Notes: a model not told the origin generated them from the sequence alone. Positions 16,511 through 26,587 are shown, numbered from the stretch's first letter. The stretch: 64,000 nt of DNA from Phormidium tenue FACHB-886 (GCF_014764505.1 NZ_JACXWX010000020.1:1-64000); one strand, 5' to 3'. Program-made: numbers and translations.

Positions 16511-17457
16511 TAGCCCTACGTAATAGCGACAGGACAGTATAATAAAAGGAAAGAAGAGAGTTGAGAACTGCTCATGTCCGCCCCCTACAGCTACGACCTC
16601 CGCACCAAAGCCATCGAGGCAGTCAAACGCGGTGAACGCAAAATTGCGGTGTGCCGACTGTTCAACATCAGTCGCAATACCTTAGACCTGTGGCTCAAAC
16701 GAGAGGAACAAACAGGAGACTACCAAGCCATCACAGGCTTCCAGAAGGAAATCGGCATAAAATCACCGATTGGAACCGCTTTGAGGAATTTGTCCAAAAG
16801 CATGGCGGCAAGACCCAAGGGGAAATGGCAAAGTTGTGGGGGGACAATGTGACTCAACAAAACATCAGCGATGCACTGATGAAGCTGGGTGTGAGTCGTA
16901 AAAAAAGACCTACGGCTATGTAGAACGGGATGAACTTAAGCGAGAGGAGTTTGAGGAACGATTGCAGGGCAAGATGCCCCATCAGGTGGTCTATGTCGAT
17001 GAAGCAGGCATCGATAACCGGGAGGATTACCCTTATGGCTACTGCGAGGTGGGACAACGCTTCTATGCCCTCAAGTCGGGCAAGCGCAGCGAACGAGTCA
17101 GTTGGATTGCCGCCTTGAAGGAAGGTTGTTTGTTTGCCCCGATGACGTTTGCAGGTTCTTGCAACCGAGACTTGTTTGAGTTGTGGTTGGAAGAATGCTT
17201 AGTGCCGCAATTGCAACCGGGGGATGTGATTGTGATTGACAATGCCAGTTTTCATCAGGGTCAAGCTATCGAGGAGATTGTGGCGCAAGCGAGATGTGAG
17301 ATTTGGTACTTGCCGCCTTATTCCCCAGATTTGAACAAGATTGAACGCTGGTGGAGTGTGCTCAAGAACTGGATGCGACAACGGTGGGATGAGTTTGAGA
17401 ACTTCCGTGATTGTGTCGATGCCGCCTTCACTGTCCTAGCGTATATACGTAGTGCTA
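16511..17457 (+). mobile_element. IS630-family insertion sequence, decayed
   Basis: A 947-bp element. The ends are imperfect inverted repeats: the first 28 bp begin TAGCCCTACGTA and the other end, read inward, begins TAGCACTACGTA, both closing with AGGACAGT (about 21 of 28 match by hand). TA dinucleotides at 16509-16510 and 17458-17459 are the target duplication typical of the IS630/Tc1 superfamily. The single gene inside is frameshifted. Confidence 0.8.
16574..17433 (+). pseudogene. IS630-family transposase, frameshifted twice
   Basis: Frame 1 gives the helix-turn-helix front, YSYDLRTKAIEAVKRGERK and VCRLFNISRNTLDLWLKREE. Near 16752 one G is missing and a second frame continues with NRHKITDWNRFEEFVQKHGG and AKLWGDNVTQQNISDALMKL. 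At the A-run near 16901 a third frame begins with TYGYVERDELKREEF and the DDE catalytic core: VVYVDEAGIDN (first Asp), VIVIDNASFHQ (second Asp), LPPYSPDLNKIERWW (Glu). The second shift falls on seven A residues and could be programmed -1 frameshifting. The first has no such explanation, so the copy is probably dead. Confidence 0.82.
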
Positions 17458-17468
17458 TAGCTCTGGTT

Positions 17469-19670
17469 TCAACGCTCGCACTGTCGCTGTTGAATCGGCA
17501 TTTGTGCCAGCAGGACAACTTCTCCTCGATCGTTCACTTGCCATCCTTGTGCTTCTTCGATCGGAGCATTGGAAGCAGCCGTTTCGCTCCAAGACTGCGG
17601 AGGGTGGAGGTCTTCCAAAATATCGCTGCTGCCTAACACATCGGTGGGCAAAGGTGCGATGCCGCCCCGCCCGGTTCGGTAGAATTCACCCTGGCTAGTT
17701 TGAGCTGCCGTGGTAGGAGAACAGCCGATCGCAATTAAGGTTGATGCATCTGTAACGTCTGCTGGCAATTCGGCTAAGCCTCGGCTGGGATCGACATCCG
17801 GGGCGTTGAGGAGGATGGTGCCTGCGGTGCCAAATTCAGAACTGGCAGTGATGTCACTCAAGGAAGTTGATTGGGAACGAGCCTGAATGCCCAAAATGCC
17901 CTGTGCAGTAATCTCAACTCTGCCACCTTTTCCTGTAAAGGCATCGGCGCTAATGTCGCTGTTCTCGTTGGGACTGGCTACGATGAAGGTGCCATCAACG
18001 GTTATATTGCCACCATCTCCCCCTGTCTGGTTTGTTCCAGCGGTTGTGGAAATAGAGCTACGTTGCTGCAACAGCAGGAGATCTTGAACTTGCAGCGTGA
18101 TGTTGCCACCCTGATTTTCTGTAGTTGTAGCGTCGATTCCCGATTGATTCCTTAGCGTAATGGATTGTGCTCGCACTACGATGTTGCCTGCATTTCCTGA
18201 CGGTCTATCATTTGCAGGTGCACCGATCGCACTCTCATCCTGAACGAGCAGCCTGCCTGTGTTGATCGTTACATTGCCTCCGTTTCCAGGTCCTCCAGTA
18301 GTTGCGAGGATAGCTCCTTGCCTGCTCAACTCTACAGACTCAGACGCATTAATCGTCAGATTAGCACCATCTCCGGATACCGAGAAAACCTGTCCGTCTT
18401 GAGAGGCATCTGCCGCTTCTGCGGATAAAATTCCTCCATCCTGGACGATTAGCCTCCTCGTGTTGATAGTAAGATTTGCTCCCTGCCCTGCACTGCCCGT
18501 CAAACTCACCAGTCCGCTAGAGAAACCAGCGCTATTTCGACCTGCTACCTCAACCAATTCGGCGGCATTCACGGTCAATTGACCTGCGGAACCGTTACCG
18601 AAAGTCGCAGAGAAGATTGTCCCTCCATCTCGAAGACTCAGCCTGCGAGTCTCGATCAGGAGATCGCCAGCTTTTCCATCTCCAAAAGTCACAGTCGATA
18701 AATTTCCATAGGCGACGCCACCAATCGCGTCCAAAGACTCAGAAGCGTTCACCGTTAAACGTCCTCCAGGTTCCGCTCCCAGAGTAGAGGTCGCGACTTG
18801 AGAACCGCCATTCATGAAAACCCGCCTACCCCAAATCTGGATCAAGCCCCCCCCTTCGCCGCTTGCATTGACTGTAGCCCCATCGGTGAGAGAAATATCT
18901 GCTCGATCGATCGCCGTAGGGAAACTCAAGCGCAAATTGTTGTCCTCTAGAGTTAGCCCTACTGTGCCTGTGCCTGCAACTGCTGCCAACTCCACCCGCC
19001 CTCCAGCGGCATTCACACCGCCCCCTACAAAGTTTATATCGCCGCCTAACAGGAGCAAACTTCGCCCGTCTGGCACTTGTAGCCCTTGTCTGTTCGCCAT
19101 TGGCAGCTCTTGTCCCGTTTCCAATGGAGTAGTTGAACGATTGACAATTGCTGCATGAGCAACGTGGTTAAACAAGAAAGCAGACGGTTGAACGGTGAGC
19201 AAGACAGGTGCTTCGGGATTGGTGGCACTGAAAAAACCTTGATTGCCGAACGCGATCGCATCAGCGGTCGATGCCAAGAACGAACCGCCCACATCCAATC
19301 GAGCATCCGGACCAAAAACCACACCGTTGGGATTGAGCAGAAATAGATTGGCAGTGCCATTGGTTCGCAGCAGCCCATCAATATTGGAAACAGAGTCCCC
19401 TGTGACTCGCGTGAGAATGTTCTCAACGTTAGCCGCATTGTTGAAGAATGCTTCTCCCTGCGTTGGAACAGAGAATTTCCGAAAGCTGTGAAACAAATTA
19501 TTCCCTTGCGTGGTGCCTCTATCGATCGTGCAAATGGTGCAGCCCGCTTCTACAACCGAAGCGTTAGGAAGCGTCTCATCCGGAACGATTTCGGCTTGAG
19601 CCACACCGATGCTCAATCCACTAAGGGTGATGCTGCTGATCATCCAGACGGAGAATAAAGGAAGTTTCAT
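17469..19670 (-). CDS. TpsA-like hemagglutinin-domain exoprotein (copy 1)
   Basis: About 733 residues. The ATG at 19670 is preferred because it starts directly on a signal peptide (MKLPLFSVWMISSITLSG...AQA); the frame extends 23 codons further. The TPS secretion domain follows, with GNNLFHSFRKFSVP, NIDGLLRTNGTANLFLLNPN, GVVFGPDARLDVGGSFLAST. The rest is beta-helical repeats rich in Gly-Asn and INT/INA. The C-terminal 90 residues (ADVTDAS..IAIGCSPTT, EFYRTGRGGIAPLP, LGSSDILEDL) are nearly identical to copy 2 at 40852. These proteins are exported through an outer-membrane TpsB porin; none is in the window. Its 3' end abuts the IS630 insertion but appears complete, since both copies end in QCER or HCER. 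Confidence 0.9.
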   Translation of the reverse strand: MKLPLFSVWMISSITLSGLSIGVAQAEIVPDETLPNASVVEAGCTICTIDRGTTQGNNLFHSFRKFSVPTQGEAFFNNAANVENILTRVTGDSVSNIDGLLRTNGTANLFLLNPNGVVFGPDARLDVGGSFLASTADAIAFGNQGFFSATNPEAPVLLTVQPSAFLFNHVAHAAIVNRSTTPLETGQELPMANRQGLQVPDGRSLLLLGGDINFVGGGVNAAGGRVELAAVAGTGTVGLTLEDNNLRLSFPTAIDRADISLTDGATVNASGEGGGLIQIWGRRVFMNGGSQVATSTLGAEPGGRLTVNASESLDAIGGVAYGNLSTVTFGDGKAGDLLIETRRLSLRDGGTIFSATFGNGSAGQLTVNAAELVEVAGRNSAGFSSGLVSLTGSAGQGANLTINTRRLIVQDGGILSAEAADASQDGQVFSVSGDGANLTINASESVELSRQGAILATTGGPGNGGNVTINTGRLLVQDESAIGAPANDRPSGNAGNIVVRAQSITLRNQSGIDATTTENQGGNITLQVQDLLLLQQRSSISTTAGTNQTGGDGGNITVDGTFIVASPNENSDISADAFTGKGGRVEITAQGILGIQARSQSTSLSDITASSEFGTAGTILLNAPDVDPSRGLAELPADVTDASTLIAIGCSPTTAAQTSQGEFYRTGRGGIAPLPTDVLGSSDILEDLHPPQSWSETAASNAPIEEAQGWQVNDRGEVVLLAQMPIQQRQCER

Positions 19671-19975
19671 ACGGGATGCGGGTTCGCTCCCTGAAGATTG
19701 TAGTTGTCCTGGCAGGTTTGTCAATAGTCCAGATAACACCCAGCAATAGGTGGAAGCAGAAACTGGAGGAAGCGATCGCTGATTTGATAGGAGCAGACGG
19801 GCTTTTCAAGGTATTTAGAAAAGCAAGAATAAAATTCTGCGGCATGTTGCTTTCTTTACAGAACGTTACCTGATGCGATTCTAAAATAGTGATTGCAATA
19901 GCGATTGCAGTCACTAAATATTAATTGCTGAGTTAACACTACTGCAGCGATAAAAGACCGTACATGAAAACCAGA

Positions 19976-20020
19976 AGAGTGCATGTTACGCCGCGCTTCG
20001 CGCGGCGTAACATGCACTCT
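19976..20020. terminator. Perfect 21-bp hairpin, 3-nt loop
   Basis: Arms 19976-19996 and 20000-20020 are exact complements, with loop TTC and a GC-rich tip (CGCCGCGC/GCGCGGCG), followed by CTTT. It lies between two minus-strand genes: upstream of the TpsA copy 1 start and downstream of the gene at 20260. It could terminate the latter, although the MITE-like element lies between them. It has no long U-tract, so a palindromic repeat element is an alternative. Confidence 0.5.
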
Positions 20021-20060
20021 CTTTAACTATCGACTAACGTCCGCATCAGCGTTGGCGATA

Positions 20061-20168
20061 CCAATTTAAGTTGCAAAGGTTGCAGATGGGGGTGCAGGGG
20101 GCGGTACTCCTTGGCTGGAGGTGCAGCCCCCATATGCTCTTATCTGCCGTGAATTCTGCTTAAACTGG
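20061..20168. mobile_element. MITE-like element with inverted ends and TA flanks
   Basis: CCAATTTAAG at 20061-20070 and CTTAAACTGG at 20159-20168 are inverted repeats with one mismatch, both flanked by TA. Further in, GCAGAT/ATCTGC and ATGGGGG/CCCCCAT also pair, so the 108 bp can fold end to end. There is no coding frame. TA flanks point to a non-autonomous IS630/Tc1-type element, although its ends do not resemble those of the IS630 copy at 16511. Inference from structure only. Confidence 0.45.
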
Positions 20169-20259
20169 TATGAGTAGGCATTGCCACAAGTACAATTGCT
20201 TCTTGAGCATTAGTTTGCCATCCCACATGAGCGAGATGTTTACACTACACTGACAACAT

Positions 20260-20784
20260 TCACAGTTTAGAGCACTGAAAAATATTGCCTTGGCGTGGGT
20301 CATTGACCCATTTACAAACCATTGGCTGTTCAGAGTTCATCGTAGCTGGATTGATGGAGAGGTGAACTTCAAACTTCTCACCTGCTCGCTGGGCAAATTG
20401 ACTTAAACGGGGAAAGAGCGTAGACAATTTTGGTGCAAGATCTGTACCAAACTGTTGTGTCTTCTCAGGGTCTAGTCCTAATCCACCATCATACTGAGGT
20501 ACTTCACTGAGCGCCGTGAATCGAGAGCAGGGATACTGCAGGAAACCGTTGCGAATGTAGGTCTTTGAAAAAATAAGAGCGTTCTCCGGCTGGACTAGGT
20601 CAACTAAATGAATTCTCAAGGTTTCTAGCACTTCGTATTGTTGAAGTAACTGCTCTATGTCAGGTAAAACTTCAGAGAGTAAAGACTCAAGTTTGTCGCT
20701 CATCCGGTTTGCCGTATTAGTGCCAGCGTGAATGTTTCCTTCAACAATTACAGAGCTGCTATTTAGCGTGATGTCACTAGCCAT
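20260..20784 (-). CDS. Hypothetical protein
   Basis: A 174-residue soluble protein with no recognised family. Visible parts: a polar N-terminus (SDITLNSSSVIVEGNIHAGT), a helical stretch KLESLLSEVLPDIEQLLQQY, LVDLVQPENALIFSKTYIRN, and a C-terminal part FEVHLSINPATM and MVCKWVNDPRQGN. AAGGAGAAA precedes the ATG on the minus strand, a good ribosome-binding site. No neighbour shares its orientation closely, so it is likely transcribed alone. Confidence 0.65.
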   Translation of the reverse strand: MASDITLNSSSVIVEGNIHAGTNTANRMSDKLESLLSEVLPDIEQLLQQYEVLETLRIHLVDLVQPENALIFSKTYIRNGFLQYPCSRFTALSEVPQYDGGLGLDPEKTQQFGTDLAPKLSTLFPRLSQFAQRAGEKFEVHLSINPATMNSEQPMVCKWVNDPRQGNIFQCSKL

Positions 20785-21607
20785 GATTTTTCTCCTTGTT
20801 TGTGTTGTAGAAATTGAGCTTTAGGGGCGATCGCTTTTCTGTATATAAATTAGACTTTATCGGTAATAAGAGAGGTAAAATGCAGCCAAAGCTCCATGCA
20901 GCAAGCATTTCAGTCCATTTACGTCGATCGCTGAAAGCTTTGTACAGCAAGCATTCCGCCATTTCCGATTAAGTCTATTCATTGAAAGGCGATCGCTAGT
21001 TAAGCATTTCATCAGTCAGGCTGTTTTTGAGCGATTGAGAACAATTGCTCTCATCCCTTTGAAAAAATCAGCCTTTTTCTATGCGTTTCTGGGATTTGGA
21101 AAAAGCAAAGTATTACTTTGCAGCGTAACTAATGTTGAACTATTTCATTACATTTTTGGGGCAAACTAAGTCAAGGCAACCCTCCATCTTAGATATAATT
21201 GAATACTCAATAAGGAACGCCATTTGATAGGCTGGTTTGCTAAGACATCAGATATCTCTATCAATCTTGGTTTCCTCATTTGAGATATCAACACTGTAAC
21301 GACCGATCGTGAACACATCGTCCACGGCAGCATGAATCGATCGTGAATTGGAATTTTTTCTGACGTTGCCAATGCATTAGTACTGTATAAGGCAGCATTC
21401 ATATTGCATCGCCTGACAGTCGCATGAAAACCTGATCCAGTAGTAATGCATTAGTAATGCAATGGACTCGATTTTGAAACCACGTCAAGAAACTCATTGC
21501 AATTGCAGTAATGAAAACCGTGTAACGTTTTTCTCTCAACGAAGTGACTTAATTTTCTGATTGAGTAGGCAGATTAGGGGAGGCACGATAAGCTATTGCA
21601 AAAGCAA
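20785..21607. other. Non-coding stretch with short direct repeats
   Basis: About 820 bp between two divergent genes, with no coding frame I trust. It holds a 24-bp direct repeat (20888-20911 and 20934-20957, 19 of 24 matching, sharing CAGCAAGCATT), an exact 12-bp direct repeat AATGCATTAGTA (21371-21382 and 21445-21456) containing the palindrome AATGCATT, and a 9-bp repeat GATCGTGAA near 21306 and 21340. The 12-bp pair, 74 bp apart and about 150 bp before the STAND gene, could be operator sites. Confidence 0.35.
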
Positions 21608-24600
21608 ATGCATCTACCCAAGCGAACTATGGATACTGAGGAAGCAATAGCTACTTTAAATACAATTCTGGCTCAGAAATCTCTGACTGATTTACAGGTA
21701 TCTGTGTTTCGTCAATGCTGGGAAGGACGATCCTACAGCGAGATCGCAGCACAGCTCGAATATGACATAGATTACATCAAAAATATTGGTGCTAAGTTAT
21801 GGAAGTTACTTTCTAATGAACTTGGAGAAACGATTACTAAAAGCAACATTCAGATCGCTTTACGCAGAAGCCGAAATCAGTTGCAGAACTTGAAACGTGG
21901 AGATCAGGAGCGTTATCAGTCGGAACAGCAGAGCGAAGTAGCCCAGACGCGGATGAATGGTACATTTGTTCAGACAAACGCCTGTAGTTCCGCTGTACGG
22001 CAGGATTGGGGCGATGCCGTGGATGGAGCCGTCTTCTATGGTCGTCTTGAGGAAGTAAATCAACTAGAACAGTGGGTTCTAGCTGACCATTGCCGCCTGC
22101 TTGTGGTATTAGGAATGGGCGGCATGGGTAAAACGGTTTTGACCGCAAAGTTGGCAAGAACGCTTGTAGAAACTGAAGCATTTCAATGCATGATTTGGCG
22201 ATCGCTGCATAATGCTCCACCTGTAGATGCCATAGTGGCAGATTTAATTCACTTTCTATCCAATGGGCAGGAAACCGAAAGAGATCTCCCCCAGCCCTTG
22301 GAGAAGCGCATCGCTCGGCTCATGCATTATCTACGCACAGGGCGCTGTTTACTTATTCTCGATAATGCGGAAACTATCCTGCGGAGCGGAGACTGGGCAG
22401 GCTATTACCGCACGGGTTACGAAGGATATGGAGAGCTATTCAACCGGATTGGAGAGGGAACCCATCAGAGCTGTCTGATCGTGACCAGTCGAGAAAATCC
22501 TAAACATCTGGAGGTACTGCAAAGTGATACCCTACCCGTCCGCCAGTTGAGATTGAGAGGACTCGATCAGATCGCCGGACATCAGCTTCTGCACTCCAAA
22601 GGCACATTCTTTGGTGCAGAAGCGGACTGGAATACTCTAATTCAACGCTATGCTGGAAATCCGCTGGCGCTCAAGATTGTTGCCACTACGATACAAGAGC
22701 TGTTTGAGGGAGATATTGCAGCCTTCTTAGAGCAAGGGCTAACGATTTTTGAAGATATTCGGGCGCTGCTAGAGCAGCAGCTTAGCCGTTTATCGCCTAT
22801 AGAGAAAGCGGTGATGTACTGGTTGGCAATTGTCCGTGAGCCAGTTTCCCTTTCAGAATTGCAGCAGTACATCATGATGCCAGTCCCACGAGGTGAATTG
22901 TTGGAGGCAATTCAATCCTTGAGACGGCGATCGCTTATCGAAAAGGCGGAGCCTACGCTCGTTGAAAAGACGCCCTTCTCGTTACGGCGATCAGTAGCCT
23001 GTTACACTCAACAGCCCGTGGTCATGGAGTATGCGATCGAGCAATTGATTGACCATATCTGCCAAGAAGTTTTATCCCAGCAGCCCGCCCTCCTGATTCA
23101 GTATGCATTGCTGCAAGCTTCCACTAAAGATCACATTCGAGAAAGCCAAATTCGCATCATCATCGAGCCGCTCCTGCAGCAATTAATCGCAGCACTCCAA
23201 ACAACCCATGCGGTAGAACAACAGCTCACCCAAATCCTGCATAAGCTACAGACCGGCTGGAAGGAACACACATCAGGCTATGCGCCCGGTAATCTGCTCA
23301 ACCTATTCCGACAGCTCAAGACCAATCTGACAGGCTATGATTTCTCTCGCCTGCCTATCTGGCAAGCCTACCTACAAGATGTCACGCTGCAGCAGGTGAA
23401 TTTTGCCTTTGCCGATCTGAGTCATTCTGTTTTTGCTCAAACCTTAGGGAGTATTTTGTCTGTTGCCTTTAGCCCAGACGGACAGCGGTTAGCTACTAGC
23501 GACGCCGATGGTGAAATTCAACTATGGAACGTAGCAGACGGACAGCCCCTCTTCACCTGCCGTGAACATCATCACTGGGTGTGGTCGATCGCCTTCAGTC
23601 CCGACAGTCAAACCTTGATCAGCGGCAGCGAAGACAGGACAATCAAACTGTGGCAAGTGAACACAGGACACTGTTTTCGGGAGCTGCAGGGGCATACTCA
23701 CTGGGTGTGGGCAATCGGATTCAGTCCAGATGGGCAGCTCATTGCGAGTGCTAGTGAAGATCAAACTGTAAAGCTCTGGAATCCAAACACGGGCGAATGT
23801 TTGCAAACGTTATATGGTCATACGGGTGGTGTTTGCTGCCTTGCCTTCAGTTCAACTCATTCGCTCTTAGCCAGCGGCAGTGTCGATCAAACGATTCGCT
23901 TATGGAACGTGGAGACAGAAGCCTGTGTGCAGATTCTCAAAGGGCATACCGACCGTGTGCGATCGGTAGCATTTCATCCAAACGGAAAACTGCTAGCCAC
24001 TGCAGGAGATGATCAAACGATTCGACTGTGGGACACTGGCACTGGGGAGTGCCTCAACGTTCTGGCTCATTCCAGCCGGGTCTGGTCGATTGCCTTTAGC
24101 CCAGATGGACGGTGGTTAGCAACAGGGAGTGATGATCAGACGATTCGGCTTTGGGACATCCGAAGCGGAACAGGCTTCAAAGGATTGTCTGGACATACCA
24201 GTCGAGTATGGTCTGTGGCATTTAGCCCGGATGGATTGCTCCTCGCTAGCGGCAGTGATGACCAAACGCTTCGATTATGGGACAGCACAGGACAATCCCT
24301 AAGAACCCTGCAGGGACACAATCATTGGATTTGGTCGATCGCCTATAGTCCAGATGGTAAACGGCTTGCCAGCGGCAGCGAAGATCGAGCCGTCAGGCTG
24401 TGGGATAGCAGTACCAGCGAGTGCAGTGGGGTGCTGCAAGGACACACCGGTCGCGTCTGGTCTGTCGCCTTTAGCCCCAATGGGCATCTGCTTGCCAGCG
24501 GCAGTGATGACCATACCATCCGAATTTGGGATGTGCAGACGCAAGCCTGTGTGAGAATCTTATCCGGGCATACTCGTCAGGTTCGGATGGTAGACTTTAG

Positions 24601-25300
24601 TACGGATGGCAAGCTCTTAGCCAGCGGCAGTGGAGATCAAACCGCAAAGCTGTGGGAAATTGGAACTGGACGCTGCATCAGAACTTTGCGAGGGCACACG
24701 AGCTGGATTCTGGCGATCGGTTTCAGTCCTGATAGCAGCTGGTTGGCAACGGGAAGCAACGATCGTACCCTGCGCTGCTGGGACGTGAATACGGGCAAGT
24801 GTATTCAGGTATTCGAAGGACATCAAGGGGAGATTTGCTCAATCAGTGTGAGTCCAGATGGGCAGTATCTCGCTAGCGGCAGCGATGACCAGACCATTCG
24901 GATTTGGGATGTGCACGGCGATTGTGTTCACATGATGAATTGCAGTGGACGCATTCTCGCGCTTGCCTTTAGCCCAGATGGGCAGTATCTCGCCAGCGGC
25001 AGTAGTGATCAAACGATTCAGGTCTGGGATGTCAAAGCCAATCAATGCCTCAAGACATGGCAGGGGCATACCCAAGGGGTCTCATCAGTTGTCTTCCACC
25101 CTCACGATGGTACTTTGGCAACGGCAAGCGAGGATGAAACCATCAAGCTATGGCAGTTCCAGAGTGGGCAATGTCTAAACACTCTGCAGATTACTCGTCT
25201 GTATGAAGCATTGAACATTACCGGGGCAACTGGGCTAACCACTGCCCAACGAGCGGCACTAAGAGCAATGGGAGCGATCGAGGACTTCGATCTTCATTGA
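21608..25300 (+). CDS. NB-ARC / WD40 STAND protein with N-terminal HTH
   Basis: About 1230 residues. The N-terminus (LTDLQVSVFRQCWEGRSYSE, IAAQLEYDIDYIKNIGAKLW) is the sigma-like helix-turn-helix seen at the front of vMAP-type cyanobacterial STAND proteins. An NB-ARC ATPase follows: Walker A LGMGGMGKT near residue 170, Walker B RCLLILDNAE, and a winged-helix region. After a helical linker come 14 WD40 repeats, counted by their closing xLW/xIW motifs, enough for two seven-bladed propellers. The C-terminal tail is YEALNITGATGLTTAQ. Start: ATG 21608 or 21629; a TTG at 21596 has GGGGAGG upstream. STAND proteins are ligand-sensing switches in signalling or defence. No effector domain is seen here. 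Confidence 0.92.
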   Translation: MHLPKRTMDTEEAIATLNTILAQKSLTDLQVSVFRQCWEGRSYSEIAAQLEYDIDYIKNIGAKLWKLLSNELGETITKSNIQIALRRSRNQLQNLKRGDQERYQSEQQSEVAQTRMNGTFVQTNACSSAVRQDWGDAVDGAVFYGRLEEVNQLEQWVLADHCRLLVVLGMGGMGKTVLTAKLARTLVETEAFQCMIWRSLHNAPPVDAIVADLIHFLSNGQETERDLPQPLEKRIARLMHYLRTGRCLLILDNAETILRSGDWAGYYRTGYEGYGELFNRIGEGTHQSCLIVTSRENPKHLEVLQSDTLPVRQLRLRGLDQIAGHQLLHSKGTFFGAEADWNTLIQRYAGNPLALKIVATTIQELFEGDIAAFLEQGLTIFEDIRALLEQQLSRLSPIEKAVMYWLAIVREPVSLSELQQYIMMPVPRGELLEAIQSLRRRSLIEKAEPTLVEKTPFSLRRSVACYTQQPVVMEYAIEQLIDHICQEVLSQQPALLIQYALLQASTKDHIRESQIRIIIEPLLQQLIAALQTTHAVEQQLTQILHKLQTGWKEHTSGYAPGNLLNLFRQLKTNLTGYDFSRLPIWQAYLQDVTLQQVNFAFADLSHSVFAQTLGSILSVAFSPDGQRLATSDADGEIQLWNVADGQPLFTCREHHHWVWSIAFSPDSQTLISGSEDRTIKLWQVNTGHCFRELQGHTHWVWAIGFSPDGQLIASASEDQTVKLWNPNTGECLQTLYGHTGGVCCLAFSSTHSLLASGSVDQTIRLWNVETEACVQILKGHTDRVRSVAFHPNGKLLATAGDDQTIRLWDTGTGECLNVLAHSSRVWSIAFSPDGRWLATGSDDQTIRLWDIRSGTGFKGLSGHTSRVWSVAFSPDGLLLASGSDDQTLRLWDSTGQSLRTLQGHNHWIWSIAYSPDGKRLASGSEDRAVRLWDSSTSECSGVLQGHTGRVWSVAFSPNGHLLASGSDDHTIRIWDVQTQACVRILSGHTRQVRMVDFSTDGKLLASGSGDQTAKLWEIGTGRCIRTLRGHTSWILAIGFSPDSSWLATGSNDRTLRCWDVNTGKCIQVFEGHQGEICSISVSPDGQYLASGSDDQTIRIWDVHGDCVHMMNCSGRILALAFSPDGQYLASGSSDQTIQVWDVKANQCLKTWQGHTQGVSSVVFHPHDGTLATASEDETIKLWQFQSGQCLNTLQITRLYEALNITGATGLTTAQRAALRAMGAIEDFDLH

Positions 25301-25302
25301 GC

Positions 25303-26511
25303 CTAACGCGCGAATCTGGTTCCAGAAATAAGAATGCCTGCGATCGCAATTAAACAGCTAATCAGGCTGAGCCAAACAATCTGCGCGGAGGAGAAGGATT
25401 CAGATTGGCTGAGAAAAGCGGTAACAAGGCTGGTCGCACTCGCAGCTCCACCAAAAAAAGTTCCGATCGCCAATCCTGCATAGTCAGCAGGAACCGAAAG
25501 GAACGAGAAAGGAAACCCACCATTTAATATCGTGCTGAAGGCTATTCCGATTGCTACGCCCATCGCCAACGCTAACCCTACACTCTGAATGAGCGGCGTT
25601 AAGCTTACCAGAACGGCTACAGTGACTAACCCCAGCAGCATGACACGGCGATAGCCCCATTGCACTGCTAACTTTCCGACAGGAAGCGCTGCTAAAGCAG
25701 AGGTAACGAGCATCAGTCCTGCGAAAAGAGGGGGATTGATACTAGGAAGCTGTCCCTTCAGCACGGCGGGAAGAACTTCGATCGCCAGCCGGACAACCAG
25801 CGTGGTCGCCATGCCAACCACAAAAATGCTACCTAAGTGCAACGCCGAGAGAGAGCCCGGTTGAATTGCTGCTGCCGCACGGGTCTTGGGTGTGAACGAG
25901 CGTAAGCTTGTCGCTGTGACGACTAGCAAGATAGCGCTGAGAATAAATGGGATGGGAATCCCCAAATTGAGAATAAAGGAGCGGGCTAGCGGATTGAGCG
26001 ATGCAGCCAACCCAGTGGCTAAGGTTAAACTACCTGCGGCAAAAACAAGGTAGCTGGTAGAAGAGAATCGCCGCAGCAATGCTAGGGCAGGAGTGCGAAA
26101 CGTCGTCATGCCGATCGCCCAAACCAACAGCAATCCGGGCAGCCACAGCGGTTCACGAACTCTTGAGCTGAACGCTACAGATAGCACCAAAATCACAAGC
26201 GAGCCTGAAGCCGCCAGAACACCAATCGAAATTAGTGGAAACCGATCGCCTCGATGTTGCTGCAGTCGATCGGACCAATAGCCCATACAGGGCTCTAGCA
26301 CGATGGCTAACAAGGCTTCAATGAGCAGTAATTGAGTGGCTGATTGCGGAGAAAATCCAAACTGCGTCATCAATGAGGGCAAATGAATCCGATAACTGAC
26401 CCAGCTAAAGGTAAATATGCCGTATAACGCAGCTAGCGCAGTAATGGGCAACCACAGAATGGGTTTTTCGAGTTGAAGCAGATGTGCCTGATCGGTTGGT
26501 CTTGTCATCAT
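25303..26511 (-). CDS. MFS transporter
   Basis: About 402 residues with 12 predicted membrane segments, including ITALAALYGIFTFSWVSYRI, LISIGVLAASGSLVILVLSV, SILLVVTA-type helices and LISCLIAIAGILISG at the end. The loop after segment 2 holds GYWSDRLQQHRGDRFPLI, a form of the MFS A-motif. Start at the double ATG 26511/26508 follows a weak AGAGAG; the frame extends 40 codons upstream but that part is not membrane-like. It sits 76 bp after the truncated BTAD regulator on the same strand, and ends 2 bp from the stop of the convergent STAND gene. Substrate unknown. Confidence 0.88.
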   Translation of the reverse strand: MMTRPTDQAHLLQLEKPILWLPITALAALYGIFTFSWVSYRIHLPSLMTQFGFSPQSATQLLLIEALLAIVLEPCMGYWSDRLQQHRGDRFPLISIGVLAASGSLVILVLSVAFSSRVREPLWLPGLLLVWAIGMTTFRTPALALLRRFSSTSYLVFAAGSLTLATGLAASLNPLARSFILNLGIPIPFILSAILLVVTATSLRSFTPKTRAAAAIQPGSLSALHLGSIFVVGMATTLVVRLAIEVLPAVLKGQLPSINPPLFAGLMLVTSALAALPVGKLAVQWGYRRVMLLGLVTVAVLVSLTPLIQSVGLALAMGVAIGIAFSTILNGGFPFSFLSVPADYAGLAIGTFFGGAASATSLVTAFLSQSESFSSAQIVWLSLISCLIAIAGILISGTRFAR

Positions 26512-26587
26512 GAACTCTCTGATAGGAATGGCAATTGATTTAGCAAGCAATCTTAGGGTATGGCTGCAGCTCAGGAGTTTAATGTGA

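Noticed and set aside
16895-16915. A-run in the IS630 transposase as programmed frameshifting
   Set aside because: Seven A residues could support a -1 shift, but an earlier 1-base loss with no slippery site already breaks the gene, so decay explains both more simply.
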